Origin: Parus major
Lineage: Eukaryota; Chordata; Aves; Passeriformes; Paridae
Direction of reading: 5' to 3'
NCBI RefSeq assembly: GCF_001522545.3
Contig: NC_031770.1
Span: forward strand, 90,377,076-90,441,075
Length of the DNA stretch: 64,000 nt
Within the stretch, counting starts at the first letter, position 1. The number at the start of each line of letters is the position of its first letter. Below the pieces are notes generated by a model. That model did no database searches. It worked only from the letters and a program-made list of their open reading frames with translations, and was not told where the DNA came from. Shown in pieces: positions 13,531 through 25,349 of the stretch. Both the position numbers and the translations under genes were made by a program.

Positions 13531-14304
13531 GCTAAGTGAAAGGAAAAAGCCTGCATCTTCTAATTTATTCCCTAGGGAACAGAGTCTCTCTCACTCTCTC
13601 CCTCCTACCATTCCTTACAGTGATATTGTGCACAGTTGTTTTGCTTTGGCTTCCCTTTGATGGGACTCTCCTCACAGATTGGAGAAGCATGTACATACAA
13701 AAAATAATTTTGGAAGACTGTAGGACAGCCAGATAAGGAAGACACTGAATTTAGGGTTCACTGCCCCAGAGGAGCACTCCAGCCTTAGGGCAGTTATGTG
13801 AAATGTGGAGCCACCAAGTACTCCTTTGGTAAGGGCATCCTGCTCAGTGTGGGCTGCATGGGTGAGTCAGTGTCAGTCCCTCGCTCTGGATTCTGTTCTC
13901 AGCACAGATGTGCGTGATATTTAACTGGCCTTCCTGCAAGTCCTTTGTTGCATCTGAATATAATATCTTTCAAGGACTTCATAGCTCTCCCTCTCGTAGT
14001 CAGGAGGAGGCACTTGTTTTCAGCTGCTTGCTGATGAGATTATATTTTGTCTTGGTAGAAGGTATTTTCTAGTATTTTACTACCAAGTGCTTTGCAAGCA
14101 TTTTAAAATTTATTTGTAAAGCAAAATGCAGTTTTTGGAAGGGTGCTTGTCCAATAATCCATCCTGCATTATACACAATTATACACAATATACACATTAT
14201 GCAGTACTGAATTCCTCCTACTGCTTTTGTCCAAGTGCTGAATTCTGTATTCACACAAAGAGCCTGCAAGAGCAAAAAGGTGCTCAATTTTCCATATTAC
14301 AGGT

Positions 14305-14625
14305 TCACAGACTCATTTAGTGTTTTGGGTTGGAAGGGACCTTAAAGATCTCATTCCAACTCTCCTGCCTTTGGCAAGGACACCTTCCACTAGACCAAGC
14401 TGCCCAGGGCCCCATCCAACTTGGTCTTCAACTCTCTAGCGATGGGGTATTCACAGCTTCTCTGGGAAACCTGTGCCAATGCCTTACCACCCTTACAGCA
14501 AAGATTTCTTTCTTATTATTTAATTATTCCTATTATCTAATCTACCCTCTTTCAATTTAAAGCAGTTTCTCCTTGTCCTAGAACTACATGCCCTTGTAAA
14601 AAGTCCCTTTCCAGCTCTTCATTTT
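14305..14625 (-). mobile_element. CR1 LINE 3' fragment
   Basis: The reverse complement of the CR1 3' UTR and end of ORF2 is clear: gggttggaagggaccttaaa near the 3' end, ccactagaccaagctgccca, gatggggtattcacagcttc, and tacatgcccttgtaaaaagt near 14,590. The 3' terminal octamers are worn (cacagactcattt). The element is 5'-truncated at about 14,625, as is usual for CR1. It has no coding capacity left. Confidence 0.95.
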
Positions 14626-14629
14626 CTCT

Positions 14630-16675
14630 GTCTTTTTAGTCTTTATTCTTTTCTGACCCACTGTAAGCATAAAGAAGTGGTACAGATTCACACTGTTAAC
14701 TTTGGGCTATTTTCTTGTGACCACTAGGAGGAATTTATGTGTGTCAACCTAGCTGGTATACCAGTGGGTACTCAGCAGTAACAAGCTTTATCTACTGCCA
14801 CCTTAACCTGGCTTCTGTAGTGTTATATGGTGTCTGTCTTCCTTGTTTTGTGTTCCATTCTGTATCTGTTAATTGAAGAGATCGTTTGCATGCCAGTAAA
14901 AGAAAGAAAACCACAGTTTCTCTCATTTTTTGGTAATTGCTGAGACATTGTTTATACTTTCCTGCAGGTCTTCTTTCTCATTGTATTTACTTATTTGTCA
15001 TAGCATATGGCATCTCTACTTTAAACCAGACCTTCTATTCAGTGCCATAATTAATATTCTGTTCTTCTGACCCATACTTTGCTGCCACTTTGGTGACAGT
15101 TTGTACCTTAACAAAGCTAAGTTAAGGTCTTTGAGATCATCATCAGATTGTTGACCAAATTCTTCCCTCCTCTTCCTATGTACTTGGCTTGTTGTGGAGT
15201 GGCTCCATCCCAGGGCTCTGCAGAACAATGATTAGATTTTTTTCTTCTTTATATGCTGTCTCCTACTTCAATTTTTCACAATCACAATATAATGTTCTTT
15301 TGCTTTGCTGGTGGTTCCCAGCTCCCTCTCTGTGTTTCCTGATACTTCAGCTGCAGCCTGTGCTTTGTCGCAGTCTTTGGCAGAAATTCAGAACTGAGCA
15401 CCTTAATTTTAAAGTGAATTTGAACAAGATGGAAGTAAAACTAATTATCTCATGGCAAAAGATTGCAACAGCCTCTTCTGCAACCATGTAATTTAATAGT
15501 CCAGTGTTCTCTCTGCACTTAAGATTTCAATATTGTTTTTGGATCAATGTTTTTAAAATAAAGACCAGGTAATGTATATGTTCTGACAAGAGACGGGTTT
15601 ATCACTTAAAGAATCCTGCTAGAGAGACACCATTTATTTTCTGTTGCCAGAGTGATGATATTTTAGTCATTGACAATGTTAATCCTGTATTACTCAAAGA
15701 ATGTGCTTGTGTTGATGTTAGGAGTATACTTAGTCCAAATGCTTCTTCACAATTTATTAAGTTATTCTAAATTGCTGAACCAAAACTTCTTTCTCTAGGT
15801 TATTCAGTGATTTATTTTTGAATTTAATTTTAAATTTAAAAGTTGTTGTTGACTTTCTTCTTAAGCTAATCAGAGACCCTTTTAGTGACCTTGCCAGTGC
15901 AGTTTTTCTCACAAGGAGAGCAGGATATCACATTTTTCCTTATGGAATTTGTCAGACCTCAATATTTGTCTTGATGATTTTGGCTGCAAGCTTATTATTG
16001 TGTGAACTAGTATTTGACTCTCTGATATTAAAATTACAGTTGAAACCTTGCATCATTTATTGTGTTACAAGGAAATACTTGTGATAGAATAGACTCAAAA
16101 TTGCAAAAGAAGGAGTAAATTAGGAAAATATCGATTCTTCACTAGTTGTTGCAGTACAAATTTTCCTTTAAAAAGTTCAAACTGCTGCTGAAGACCTGCT
16201 TTTCTTGACACTGTATTTTCTGTCATTTTGTTGCAGTAACATTTCTTATGCTCCAAACACTTCTGTGTGGGTTTGATTTAATTCTGATGAACAACTGCTT
16301 TGATCACAGTTGGGTTATTCAAACTGATGTGGCCTAAGTGCATACAGTACTTTATACCGTGTTTGCTTCAGACAGAACCCAGGGCATTTGCAAAGGTTGT
16401 GTTTCTCTCACCTCCCTCCTCTTTTATTCCATCTTCTCTCTTCCTTTCATGTACCTTTAGCTTAGATTCTTATCTTTTCCCCCAATTCCCTCATGGTCAA
16501 ATAAGCCTTTTGTTTGAAAGAGATGAATCCTTTATCTCTTTATTAGTCATGTTTTGAAATTTAGCTGGGGACCTAGTTTCTGCCCTACCAGATTAAGCAG
16601 TTTACGTTGCTTAAACAAGAAAACCTGTGCTGAAGTTATTAGTCCTTGAAAACTTAAGTAACAATTTTTTTTGTT
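14630..16675. other. AT-rich unique DNA, no gene recognised
   Basis: Only short open frames occur, none with a recognisable domain. No repeat end or RNA gene was identified. Confidence 0.6.
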
Positions 16676-16681
16676 ATTTAG

Positions 16682-16920
16682 CTGAAGAGGGAATAGAAAG
16701 CACTGATGAGCTAAGTGAGCTTGTTGACAGAATAAGAGAAGCTGACTAAATAATAACTCAGTAGTACTTGAAGAAAGAAAAGTGCAGAAGGGGAGAAGGA
16801 AGCAGCCTGACAGATCCCCATATGTAGAGTCTGCTGTTTATTTGCCTTCTGTTGTAATTGCTCCCATTCATGTTCTTTGCCTGTCTTTGTTTCCCACTTT
16901 GAAATAAATTTAAATTGTGA
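16682..16920 (+). other. candidate terminal exon (speculative)
   Basis: A tract of eight T's leads to gttatttag at 16,681, a good 3' splice-site shape. The next bases are open in one frame for 21 codons after two leading bases and end at TAA 16,747-16,749. The peptide is strikingly charged (EEGIESTDELSELVDR, then IREAD), unlike typical random AT-rich translation. An AATAAA signal lies at about 16,904. If real, this would be the last coding exon and short 3' UTR of a + strand gene, entered in phase 1. No upstream exon was recognised and the protein family is unknown. Chance is a serious alternative for so short a frame. Confidence 0.2.
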
Positions 16921-16976
16921 AGAGTATAATGACTATATTGGCATTGCTTCTTATCAGCGAATACACCCCTGAAGGT

Positions 16977-17024
16977 ATTTAAATGTACTGTGTCCAGTCT
17001 CCACTGGACACAGTACATTTAAAT
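16977..17024. repeat. perfect inverted repeat, 22-bp arms, 4-nt loop
   Basis: The arm atttaaatgtactgtgtcca plus gt at 16,977-16,998 is the exact reverse complement of 17,003-17,024, separated by ctcc. The 48-bp palindrome would form a very stable hairpin or cruciform. There is no poly(T) or gene context to suggest a terminator, and the 4-nt loop does not suit a microRNA precursor. A recent template-switch event is the likely origin, since both arms are identical. Confidence 0.97.
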
Positions 17025-17581
17025 GTAAAGTGTCTGGGTAAAACTACTGTTTCAGATTTACAATTAAGGAAGATAAAAATTCTCTTTTTCACGTTAATGT
17101 GCAAAAAACAAAGGTTATTTGCTTTTGTATTTTGGATATTTTTCATGACAGTGTCTATGGGTTAGGGAAGAGATCAGGAAAAACACCTAAGCGCATCAGC
17201 AACCAGAGACCATTGTGGTTTCTGGAAGGGAATCACACATCAGAGGCTGTCTGTCTCTAATTGTGTGCCCAGGGAGTGCCTGAGCCATTGGTGGCAGCCC
17301 CCTGAAGTCCTTCCTGGGCACATCAGTGTCTCCCTAAAGCACAGGTCTCCCTGGTGTGGTTTTTCAGTACTCCAGAAAATAACAAGTTGTTTTCTCTGTT
17401 TCAGTTCTCAACTACAGTACCTTGTCAATAGATACCTGACATTATTCTTTCAAAGACATTTGCAGGGGGTGGGGTGTTACTTGTTTGGTTTATGTTTTTA
17501 ATTGACTGTGGTGTCACCTTATGTATTATTTATAGGAATTACTGAAGCCAGAGCCGTAAACAGAAGAGCCTCTTTACCCAG

Positions 17582-17623
17582 ATCCTTGAACCTGGATTCT
17601 GTGTTGGATCCAGGTTCAAGGAT
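17582..17623. repeat. perfect inverted repeat, 16-bp arms, 10-nt loop
   Basis: The arm atccttgaacctggat at 17,582-17,597 is the exact reverse complement of atccaggttcaaggat at 17,608-17,623, with loop tctgtgttgg. It lies about 560 bp from the other perfect inverted repeat but is unrelated in sequence. It creates overlapping open frames on both strands (17,502-17,877) that are not considered genes. Confidence 0.97.
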
Positions 17624-18426
17624 GTCTTCTTCTGAAGCCCTGACTCTCCAGCCTGGGAGACTCTGGGAGACATATTTGCCCATCTGCATTTCCAATGCCC
17701 CAGAACTAGACAGGTATCTTGGGGCTCTGGGAGAAGAATTCCATAGATATACAGTGAGAATATAGTATAATATGATATAGATATCATATATAGACAGTGA
17801 GAAAACCCAGGTAAACTTCTGGGAGTAGGGAATAGGAAAAAAGGAAGATGGGAACACAGGATATTGCTGCAGACCAACTCATGAAGTGTAATTATTAGTG
17901 CATGAATCAGTAATTGTCAGAGAAGAGATGAGTAAGTCATACTTGTATGTCTTGAACTGAAGCAAAGGCCTAGTCTCTGTCACTTGCTTGTCAGTGCCCA
18001 TGCAAAATCTTCACAGGCCTTCCTGGCAGAAACAGAATATCCTGGGGCATCCTTGTCCATGTCTATTGAAAACCAGTAGGATTCCTCTGGGCATTAGGAT
18101 AAAAGCAGATGGAACATGAGGAAGTTGATTTGTGCAACACTTCTCATGCCTGCTTAAAGAAATTTGTAGCATGAGTAACCCATACAGCAACCCATACCAG
18201 AGGTAGGCTAAAGCCAAACATGAAGCATGTCCTCTGGCAGAAGCAGTTTATGTTGCATATATGTTGCCTTTGGCAACAGTAATAGTAAGAGAACATTTGA
18301 ACTATTGGGAAAAAGGCCACTCTCTGTCCCAAACAGTAAAGTCATTAGGTACACTGATAAGTCCATTGATTTCAAAAGTACTAGTGTATTGTTTAAAGGT
18401 AATACAATGTATATTTTTAATATGTA

Positions 18427-18455
18427 TTATATATATATATTATACAATATATATT
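18427..18455. repeat. short AT-dinucleotide-rich tract
   Basis: The sequence ttatatatatatatattata continues into acaatatatatttt. It is an imperfect TA microsatellite. Confidence 0.85.
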
Positions 18456-21400
18456 TTCATGTGCACTGTAAGATTGGGATCAATCTACCCTGAACACATA
18501 CTCTACTTGGATTCTATTCAGTATTACTAAAAGAAGTTATTCTTGGAAGAACTTGCTGTGTGCTGTAGTCAACGTCCTCACACTTCCCTTCACTATGTGC
18601 AAGATCCTGAAATCAGTTAGAGAAATAGGAGCTGTGTTAAATTATAACCTGTAAGTCAACAGGGGCATCACATTAATCTGACCTAATGGAAGTTATTCCC
18701 TTTGTGACAAAGTTGCAGACAGTTCATTTTCTGTGTATTTGACTGCAGGCAACTTGATTTTAAGAAACGTCTTCCATATGTTCTGTCATCCACAAAAGGA
18801 TATTGTTGCTTAGGTAAAACGTGATATATGTTTTTCCATTTCATACTTTAGTCTTTTGAAAAGAAAATTAAACAAGTGTGCTTATCCGGTTTTTATGGTT
18901 TTAGGCTACTTTAGTAAGCTACCATTTGCCAAAGCATACCTCAAGGTACTGTCAAAAACAGTACTAAAATTTTGCTCAAAGTGAAATACATTGCATATTG
19001 ATAAATTTTGCTGTAGTGCTATGATTGCTGAGAATTTTCTCTGATGGCATACATAAATGGGTTTGTTCTTGGAAGATACTGAGATGCCATTAATGCCTCT
19101 TTCTGCACAGTATGTAGTGACCTTGCTCATTTTTTTTTGTATAGCAGCAACTGCTTGTTCTGTATGTGTGTCTTGTTTCCTTGTGAGAACTCATTCAGGA
19201 CAGAAGTGAAAAGCAAAGTTAATGCAGGTCAGTGCAATATGCAGTATAGAAAGCTGCTGAAATACTGCATGACAGACTCAGCTAAACCTTTTAGGTATGC
19301 TTTGCTCGGTCACGTATATCCCTTTGAGTTTTAAATTACCTTATTCATATGCTTTCAGACAGTTCTGCTTTTGCAAAGTCCTTCTGATTCTCAGTGCTGA
19401 GACTCTACTCTCATGAAGGCGCCATCAGGGTGAGTTTCCTATTTGTTGGCTTGTGGCATCAGCATCCCTAATTTTTACAGAGATCAAAATGCTTCAGTCT
19501 CCTCTGCAATCCCAAAGGTTTTATTGGAGATGTATTTTCTGTACCCAGTTTCCTCTCAAGCTTACGAAGTATTTAATTAATGTACATATTTTGACACCTC
19601 ATGACCTATCTGTTACTTTGTGTTGGTTGCCTTCACAGAGCTTTGATTTCTGCTCTCTGGCCAGAACAAGCTCCTTACTGAGCAATACTTTGGGTTTAGA
19701 ACTCTTTTTGTCTTTCTGTTCTTCTTTTATAAAGGGCTGTTCCTACCTCCTGAGACTGCTACACAGCACTTCAGAAAGTCACTGTAGAGTATTAGGCCTT
19801 TTAATTTTCTTTGTTTTGACTGTACTATGTTCTGATCCTGCTTTTCTGTCCCCATGCACTTAGTAGAAACTCCTGATTTGAAGTGTATCTGTGCTAACTG
19901 TGCATGGCTTTATTCCTAGAATTTACATGCTTGCCTCATCTTGTTGCCACTGGAACATCAGTGCAGTAACTGGAATTGTTTGCAAGTTTTCTTTAACTTT
20001 CTGCACTTTCAACTTGCTCCTACTCTCACAAGTGAAGGCTATGCAGAAGTGTGTGGCTTGTTTTTCAGTCTGAAGGACTGAAGCTTTCAAAATTAATTCT
20101 CTTTGTTTCCTGAATATTCCCTATCGTGATGCTGATTACTTGCTGCTGAAGCCACTTGTTTTTACTATTTCATGCTAGCTTGCCTCTGATTCCTTTGACA
20201 TTACCTGTTTACAAAGATCCTCTGGCTGCTAATTACAGGATTTTGAGAGACTCCTATCCCTGTAGTTTAACTGTGGCCCAAACTTCTTAGAACTTCTGTC
20301 TGTTGAGAGAAAATTTAGGAAAGCTAACTCAATAAAATTCATTTCCATTGTATCAAAGTTTGAGGGCAGTAATTTTGTTTGGAAATCTGCTTCATGAAGG
20401 GAGAAGTTTAATCATAGAAAAACATTTTAAAAACAGTTTGCCTTCATAAGCTTTGGAGAGTATTATAAAAAACAGCAGGAAGGGAAAAAAACCCAGCAAT
20501 GCAAATCTAGTGAAAATATGAGTCCTTTGATATTGCAGTGCAATTTGTTTTTACTAGTCATCAATCTTAGTGATCACTTAAGTTAGACAAAACAAAATGC
20601 TTTGCAAAAGCCATTGTCTATGTGTACTGATGGTTTGACCTTTGTTTAAAGATGATTTTGATTTGTAAAGGGGAATTTAGAAGTGATATTTTTTCTTCAG
20701 AATCTGTACCAAATAAGGTCAGTATTCTGCACTTTTCACATTGTTAATTTAACCATGGAAAAGCTAATTATGATCAGTTGCATCCTCACTGGAGCTAAAA
20801 TGCTTAGTAGAAGGTTTTTGTCTATAGATTTTACCTCTTTTTATCACTGTCAGAAGCTCAAAGTTTAATCTTGCATAATAAAGCCTACACCTTCTTTCTA
20901 AAATGACTGCTTTACTATGTTACTGTTCCTCTGATCTTACTGCTCTTAGTGTTAGCAAAAGAAATGACCTGACTGGTCCCTGGAATGGCTTAATAATTCA
21001 GATATTGTTTCATAGTGCTTTTGAAATGTTTACCAGCAGGATGCTTATTGAGAATCTTTATTTTCCCTTCTTGGCAGTTTTCTAACTACTCTCTTATAAA
21101 AGTAAATCAACATATGCATATAGTAAACATTTTGGCAAGCTGATACAGCCACAACTAGGCAATACAGAATATTAATAAATCATTGCAGATTAAGTAGCTG
21201 TTTCTCAGCTACTTCTGGAATCTGACATGTAATATTCCCTCCTCTTTCCCACACCAACTATTTAGGTAAAGCAATTACTAATTTGAACTTCAATATTTTT
21301 AAGATGTGTCTCCATTAGGATGTGTATTACATTGCCAGATATGGTATATTGAGAGGAATTAACTCATTTTCATGAAATAAAAATCAATCCTAACTTTGAA

Positions 21401-23599
21401 TCAAATCCAGACAAAAAATTGTTAAGGTTCAGAAAAGTTTATTCTTGGCTATATAATCTGCCTCAATACTTTGAGGATGGAAAACAAAAGAAAAAATTAC
21501 ATACAAGTAAGGACTTTCTCCAAAAGTATGTTTTAATAATACTTCCTTAATAATCCAATTTGGAAAGCTTAAGAAATGATGAAAAAACAGTATAAATGCT
21601 GATTCTAAAATGAAGAATCAATCCATTGATTGATCCAAGACTTCTTAATATCTATCCTTCATCAATACCAGTGACAAAGATTCAAGGACTGAATTAATCT
21701 ATGCCAGTTTAAAAGAGAATTGAGATACCGGTTTGTTTTTGTTCAAATAATTCTTTGATGTGTCTGGTGAATCTATGTACTCTTAAAAGGTATTTAGGAT
21801 TTTTTTTTTGAAAATCTCTACCATCATGAAATGACTAGCTTAACTCTTTCTATACCGAGTGATCTTTAGCTGGGGTAATTTATATTCCTGTGCTATTATG
21901 TATAAACAACATTTTATTTTGAGCACAAAGATGTGTCAGTCACAATTAAAATATACATATAATTATGCAGTGGGGAAAGTAGTTAATACTAGTCTGATTA
22001 TATTTTAACTAGTTTTTATCAGAGTTAATTTTATGTGGAAGTGATAGAAGGTAATTTTCCTGTTATTTGGCATTGTTAAGCATTTTGAATTAGCACAAAT
22101 GTCTTCAGGTTGTATGCCAAATTTTATCCACAATGTACATTATCTAGCTCTCCTGCTAAATAAAGGACATCAACAATGGATTCTTGAAATCTAAATTGAA
22201 TTTTGAAAAATACATTAAAATCTCTCAGTTGATGGGCTTCAATTACTTACAACTGATATATAGTTTGAAAGACAAGATAAGAATAGGCAACACAGTACAT
22301 GAATCTCTCCACTTACATCTTTTTTCTTTTTCTCACATCATGTAGGGAGTTATTTCAAGCTAAGTAACTGTTATAATATTCTTCCTGAAAAACAAAGAAG
22401 CTAACTAAAAGCCATAATTTTTAAATTATAATTTGGGGAAGATGTTTTCATGTTTTACTTAAGTAATCAATTAAATGATACATTTTTTTTTTTTGTCAGA
22501 TGTTATTTTAAAGTAGTTGTGTTTCCATTACTTATAAAGATAACACTGTAGCTGTTGAACTATGTGCATATTCTTCACTGTTGCAATGACCTATCAAAAG
22601 CTGAATGTAGAATGATCTGTGAGCAGAGAGAAACTGGAGATCAGAGGAGCGTATATGATGTAGTATCATAATGATAGGGTAGAAAAAACAGATGAGCAAG
22701 CAGGCTTAAAAATGTCACTATTCTGTAGTGACAGCCATTTCCCTCTTTGGTCTGGAAATAGAAGGTTTTGGTTAAATCCTGTCGACAGTGACTCCTCCTG
22801 AGGTTGATCAAAATGTCTAAAACTTCATCTTGTTCCTTTTTGTTAATATTTATAGTGTGCAGCAGAGAGTAGAAAATCCCCAGAAGACATGAGGAAACCA
22901 ATGCAAATCTCAGCTGCTGACTCTCTGCAGCTGCTTCGGGCTGACATTTCCCTATAAAAGTTGTCTAGATCTAGGGAAATACAAAACGCAAATAGCATGA
23001 CTGTCAGAAGAAAATAATAATTGAAAAATCAGCTTGGTTTTACTAATCTGTCTGTAATTGTTCTTCATAGCAGGAGTAATGAATTTTTAACCTGGAAATA
23101 ACTTAAGTATAGTAATTCACAGCATCATTACAGGATATTTATAGACAGGATGCAACAAGTTCCATACTTATGAATTTTAATTCTGTGCTGGATATCATTC
23201 ATTCTTTCATTATCCAGCTGTGAGAACAGGGCAGAGCATATAGGGTAACTGTAATGCTTCTACAGTGTTACTTACACAAGATGAAAAATTTGTGGTAAAT
23301 AAGAAATTAGTGACATTCTAAAGGCTTCCAGAAGAAACAAAATGATCGATTTTTTCATACAACTGAAGAGCATCTGTGGAGTTGGGGGGGGAGTGTACGT
23401 ATTCCACTTAAAATAGCAGCTGGTTTCACATCACTAAATGACAAATCTGAAAGGGTGATTCACTGGCTACAAAACTTTGGCATTATAAACCTACTATTAA
23501 CCTTCTGCAGAGGGCAATTGAGGAAAAAAAAAAGAAACACAGGTAGTGACAGTTCAAGTGCTAGCTGCAGCACCATCTTCAGAAGAAATCAGAAAGCTG

Positions 23600-23780
23600 T
23601 ACATCAGCTCAAGTCACTGCTCACCAGACCGTAAAGGCATTGCCTCTTGCTCCACTTAATTATGGTGCTGCAGCATTTATTCATGGGCAAAAGCTGTGAT
23701 TTGTATCTGTTTGGGAATATGACACCTCGCTAGCTGGTTATAGTGGTACAATTGCTTTTTTTCTACGCAAGGAAAAGGTG
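23600..23780. other. candidate conserved non-coding element
   Basis: This is a non-repetitive stretch of balanced composition with homeodomain-type (cttaattatgg), GATA/TAAT-like and cagca/gctg words, plus a few CpGs (accgtaaag, ctcgctagc). There is no open frame. The call is by look and feel only. Confidence 0.2.
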
Positions 23781-24489
23781 ATATGTCAGACTGAAAGTCA
23801 TCAATGACATCTCTTATTCTTGATAAAATGCTAGCAAAACTCTTGTCATTCAGATTTTAAAATATTTGTTATGTCTGCTTCTGCCCAAGAGTCAATGCAT
23901 TTAAGAACAAACTGTGGTACCCAGATAAGATTTTTATTTTTTAATATAATTCCATACAATGAAATATAGACAGTAGAAACTGAAATACAGAAAACTTATA
24001 GTCTTAATGAAGAACTTGTCAGAAAACATTACAAAAATCATCATTATCCATTTATTACTTCAGCTGCACCTCTGAGATCCTTCTGCTCCAATATTCTTAC
24101 TGGTCACTTCAGAGAAACAAAGCCTCTGATAGAATTAGAGAGCAAGTATTGCCTTTCAAAAGTTTAATAAACCTTTATGGATTTTTAGAAGATACCAAGC
24201 TGATTGACAGGGTCATGTTACTCATCTTGCTGAATGATTCAGAAGTCTGGGTATTTCACCCAGAGGAAAACTGCAGGTTTTTATGAAGTAGTGCTGAGTT
24301 ATATCTAGTTCCTTATCATCAATAAAAACTTCACATTAGTCAAAGTCAAACTGATTTTTTGTCCAGGAAACATCATACCAGACATTTTCTTGAAATGACC
24401 TCCAGGAGTGAGAGCTAGCTTCAGATTGAAACATCTGCATTTATTTGTCTGCAATGCAGGTGTCTACATATAGGTGTGGTAATCTTATG

Positions 24490-24800
24490 AGTTCCCTTGG
24501 GAGTCACTGAAGACCTCATCAGCGCAGGCAGGGATGGGCAGCCAGGCCTGTTTCACTATCCCAGCAGGCAGCAAAGCAGCCAGGGACACCAGACAGCCCC
24601 AGATATTGGACACATCCCTGGGGATGAGGATGGGCAGAGGCTGGGTCAAGCTTAGCATGGCCCATAGCTCATGGCTGGGCAAGGCTGGGCTGTGGGAAGC
24701 TGGAGACCAGTCTCACTCTGGCATCCTGGGGACACTGGCCTGGGGTTCTGTGCTGTGGGCAGGATGAGGGGGAGATCTCTGGAAAGCTGGACAGAGATAC
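24490..24800. other. GC-richer, purine-rich block without CpG enrichment
   Basis: About 300 bp stands out from the AT-rich surroundings. It has many ggg, cagg and ctgg words (gggcagccaggcctg; ctgggcaaggctgggctgtg) but almost no CpG, so it is not a CpG island. Open frames exist on both strands (24,534-24,767 on +; 24,485-24,682 and 24,652-24,834 on -) with low-complexity content. It could be a decayed repeat such as an old LTR; no family was recognised. Confidence 0.4.
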
Positions 24801-25028
24801 TTAAGATCCTGGACTGTTTCAAACTTACGAGCATTTAAACTCCATTTTGGTTTTCACAGCTCAGCAGTCACAAAGACAGATGCAGAATTAGTTACTCAAT
24901 AATCACTCACACTACCTTTAGTAAATAGAGAATGGACATGTGAGCTCCCTGCACAGATTCAAGGCAACCTTTTTTTAGTAGAAAATAGTTATTAGGTGCT
25001 TTCACCAATTTATTTTCTGTTTTTCCAG

Positions 25029-25168
25029 CTTTGTTCACATTCCCTGATGACAGAAAGCACCAGCAAAAATTGGCAGAGGAGAGCTTTCCTGATGATGAGG
25101 AATCCTGTCATAGGGCTAGGGGAGATAGCGGTTGTGACAGGGACTGGGGCTGCCTCTGGGATCTGTAA
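25029..25168 (+). other. candidate terminal exon (speculative)
   Basis: A strong pyrimidine tract (tttattttctgtttttccag) ends at 25,028. After two leading bases the frame is open for 45 codons to TAA 25,166-25,168. The peptide is hydrophilic and acidic/basic (FTFPDDRKHQQKLAEESFPD, then DEES and an Arg/Asp/Cys/Trp-rich end), which is unusual for random sequence. AATAAA lies at 25,340-25,345. A competing open frame (24,996-25,283) overlaps in another phase. No family is recognised and no upstream exon is identified. Chance in a locally GC-richer stretch is quite possible. Confidence 0.17.
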
Positions 25169-25349
25169 ACTTCCACTACCCTCAGTGACAAGCACTCTCA
25201 GTGGGACCAGCCATGCAGCAAGAGGTTTTGAAATGGAGAAGAGAGAACCTCCTCCCTATCACAGGTCACCAAAATCCCAGTGATCCTCCAGAGTATTCAG
25301 TATTATAAAGCTTGGCAGTATTGTAGTAATCACCAGCTTAATAAATATT

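Larger units (their letters stand above)
11110..14300. other. AT-rich unique DNA with low-complexity tracts
   Basis: No gene was recognised. It contains the TAA-rich tract at 12,180-12,255 and the A/C-rich tract at 13,435-13,530, each listed separately. Open frames are short and without recognisable domains. Confidence 0.6.
17030..23590. other. AT-rich unique DNA, no gene recognised
   Basis: It holds the second perfect inverted repeat (17,582-17,623), a TA-rich tract at 18,427-18,455, a run of T's at 22,493-22,504 and a G8 run at 23,384-23,391. Open frames up to 136 codons (19,453-19,863) show no domains and have leucine-, serine- and cysteine-rich composition typical of non-coding DNA. Confidence 0.6.

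Noticed and set aside
16977..17024. Hairpin considered as a microRNA precursor or transcription terminator
   Set aside because: The 4-nt loop and fully perfect 22-bp stem are unlike animal pre-miRNAs, and intrinsic terminators of the bacterial type do not apply to this genome.
19453..19863. 136-codon + strand open frame
   Set aside because: Hydrophobic/Ser-rich random-looking composition, with no known family.
22641..22901. - strand 86-codon frame with a charged middle (NKKEQDEVLDILINLRR)
   Set aside because: The middle looks coding-like, but no acceptor or donor could be placed on the - strand and both ends degrade into AT-rich hydrophobic sequence.
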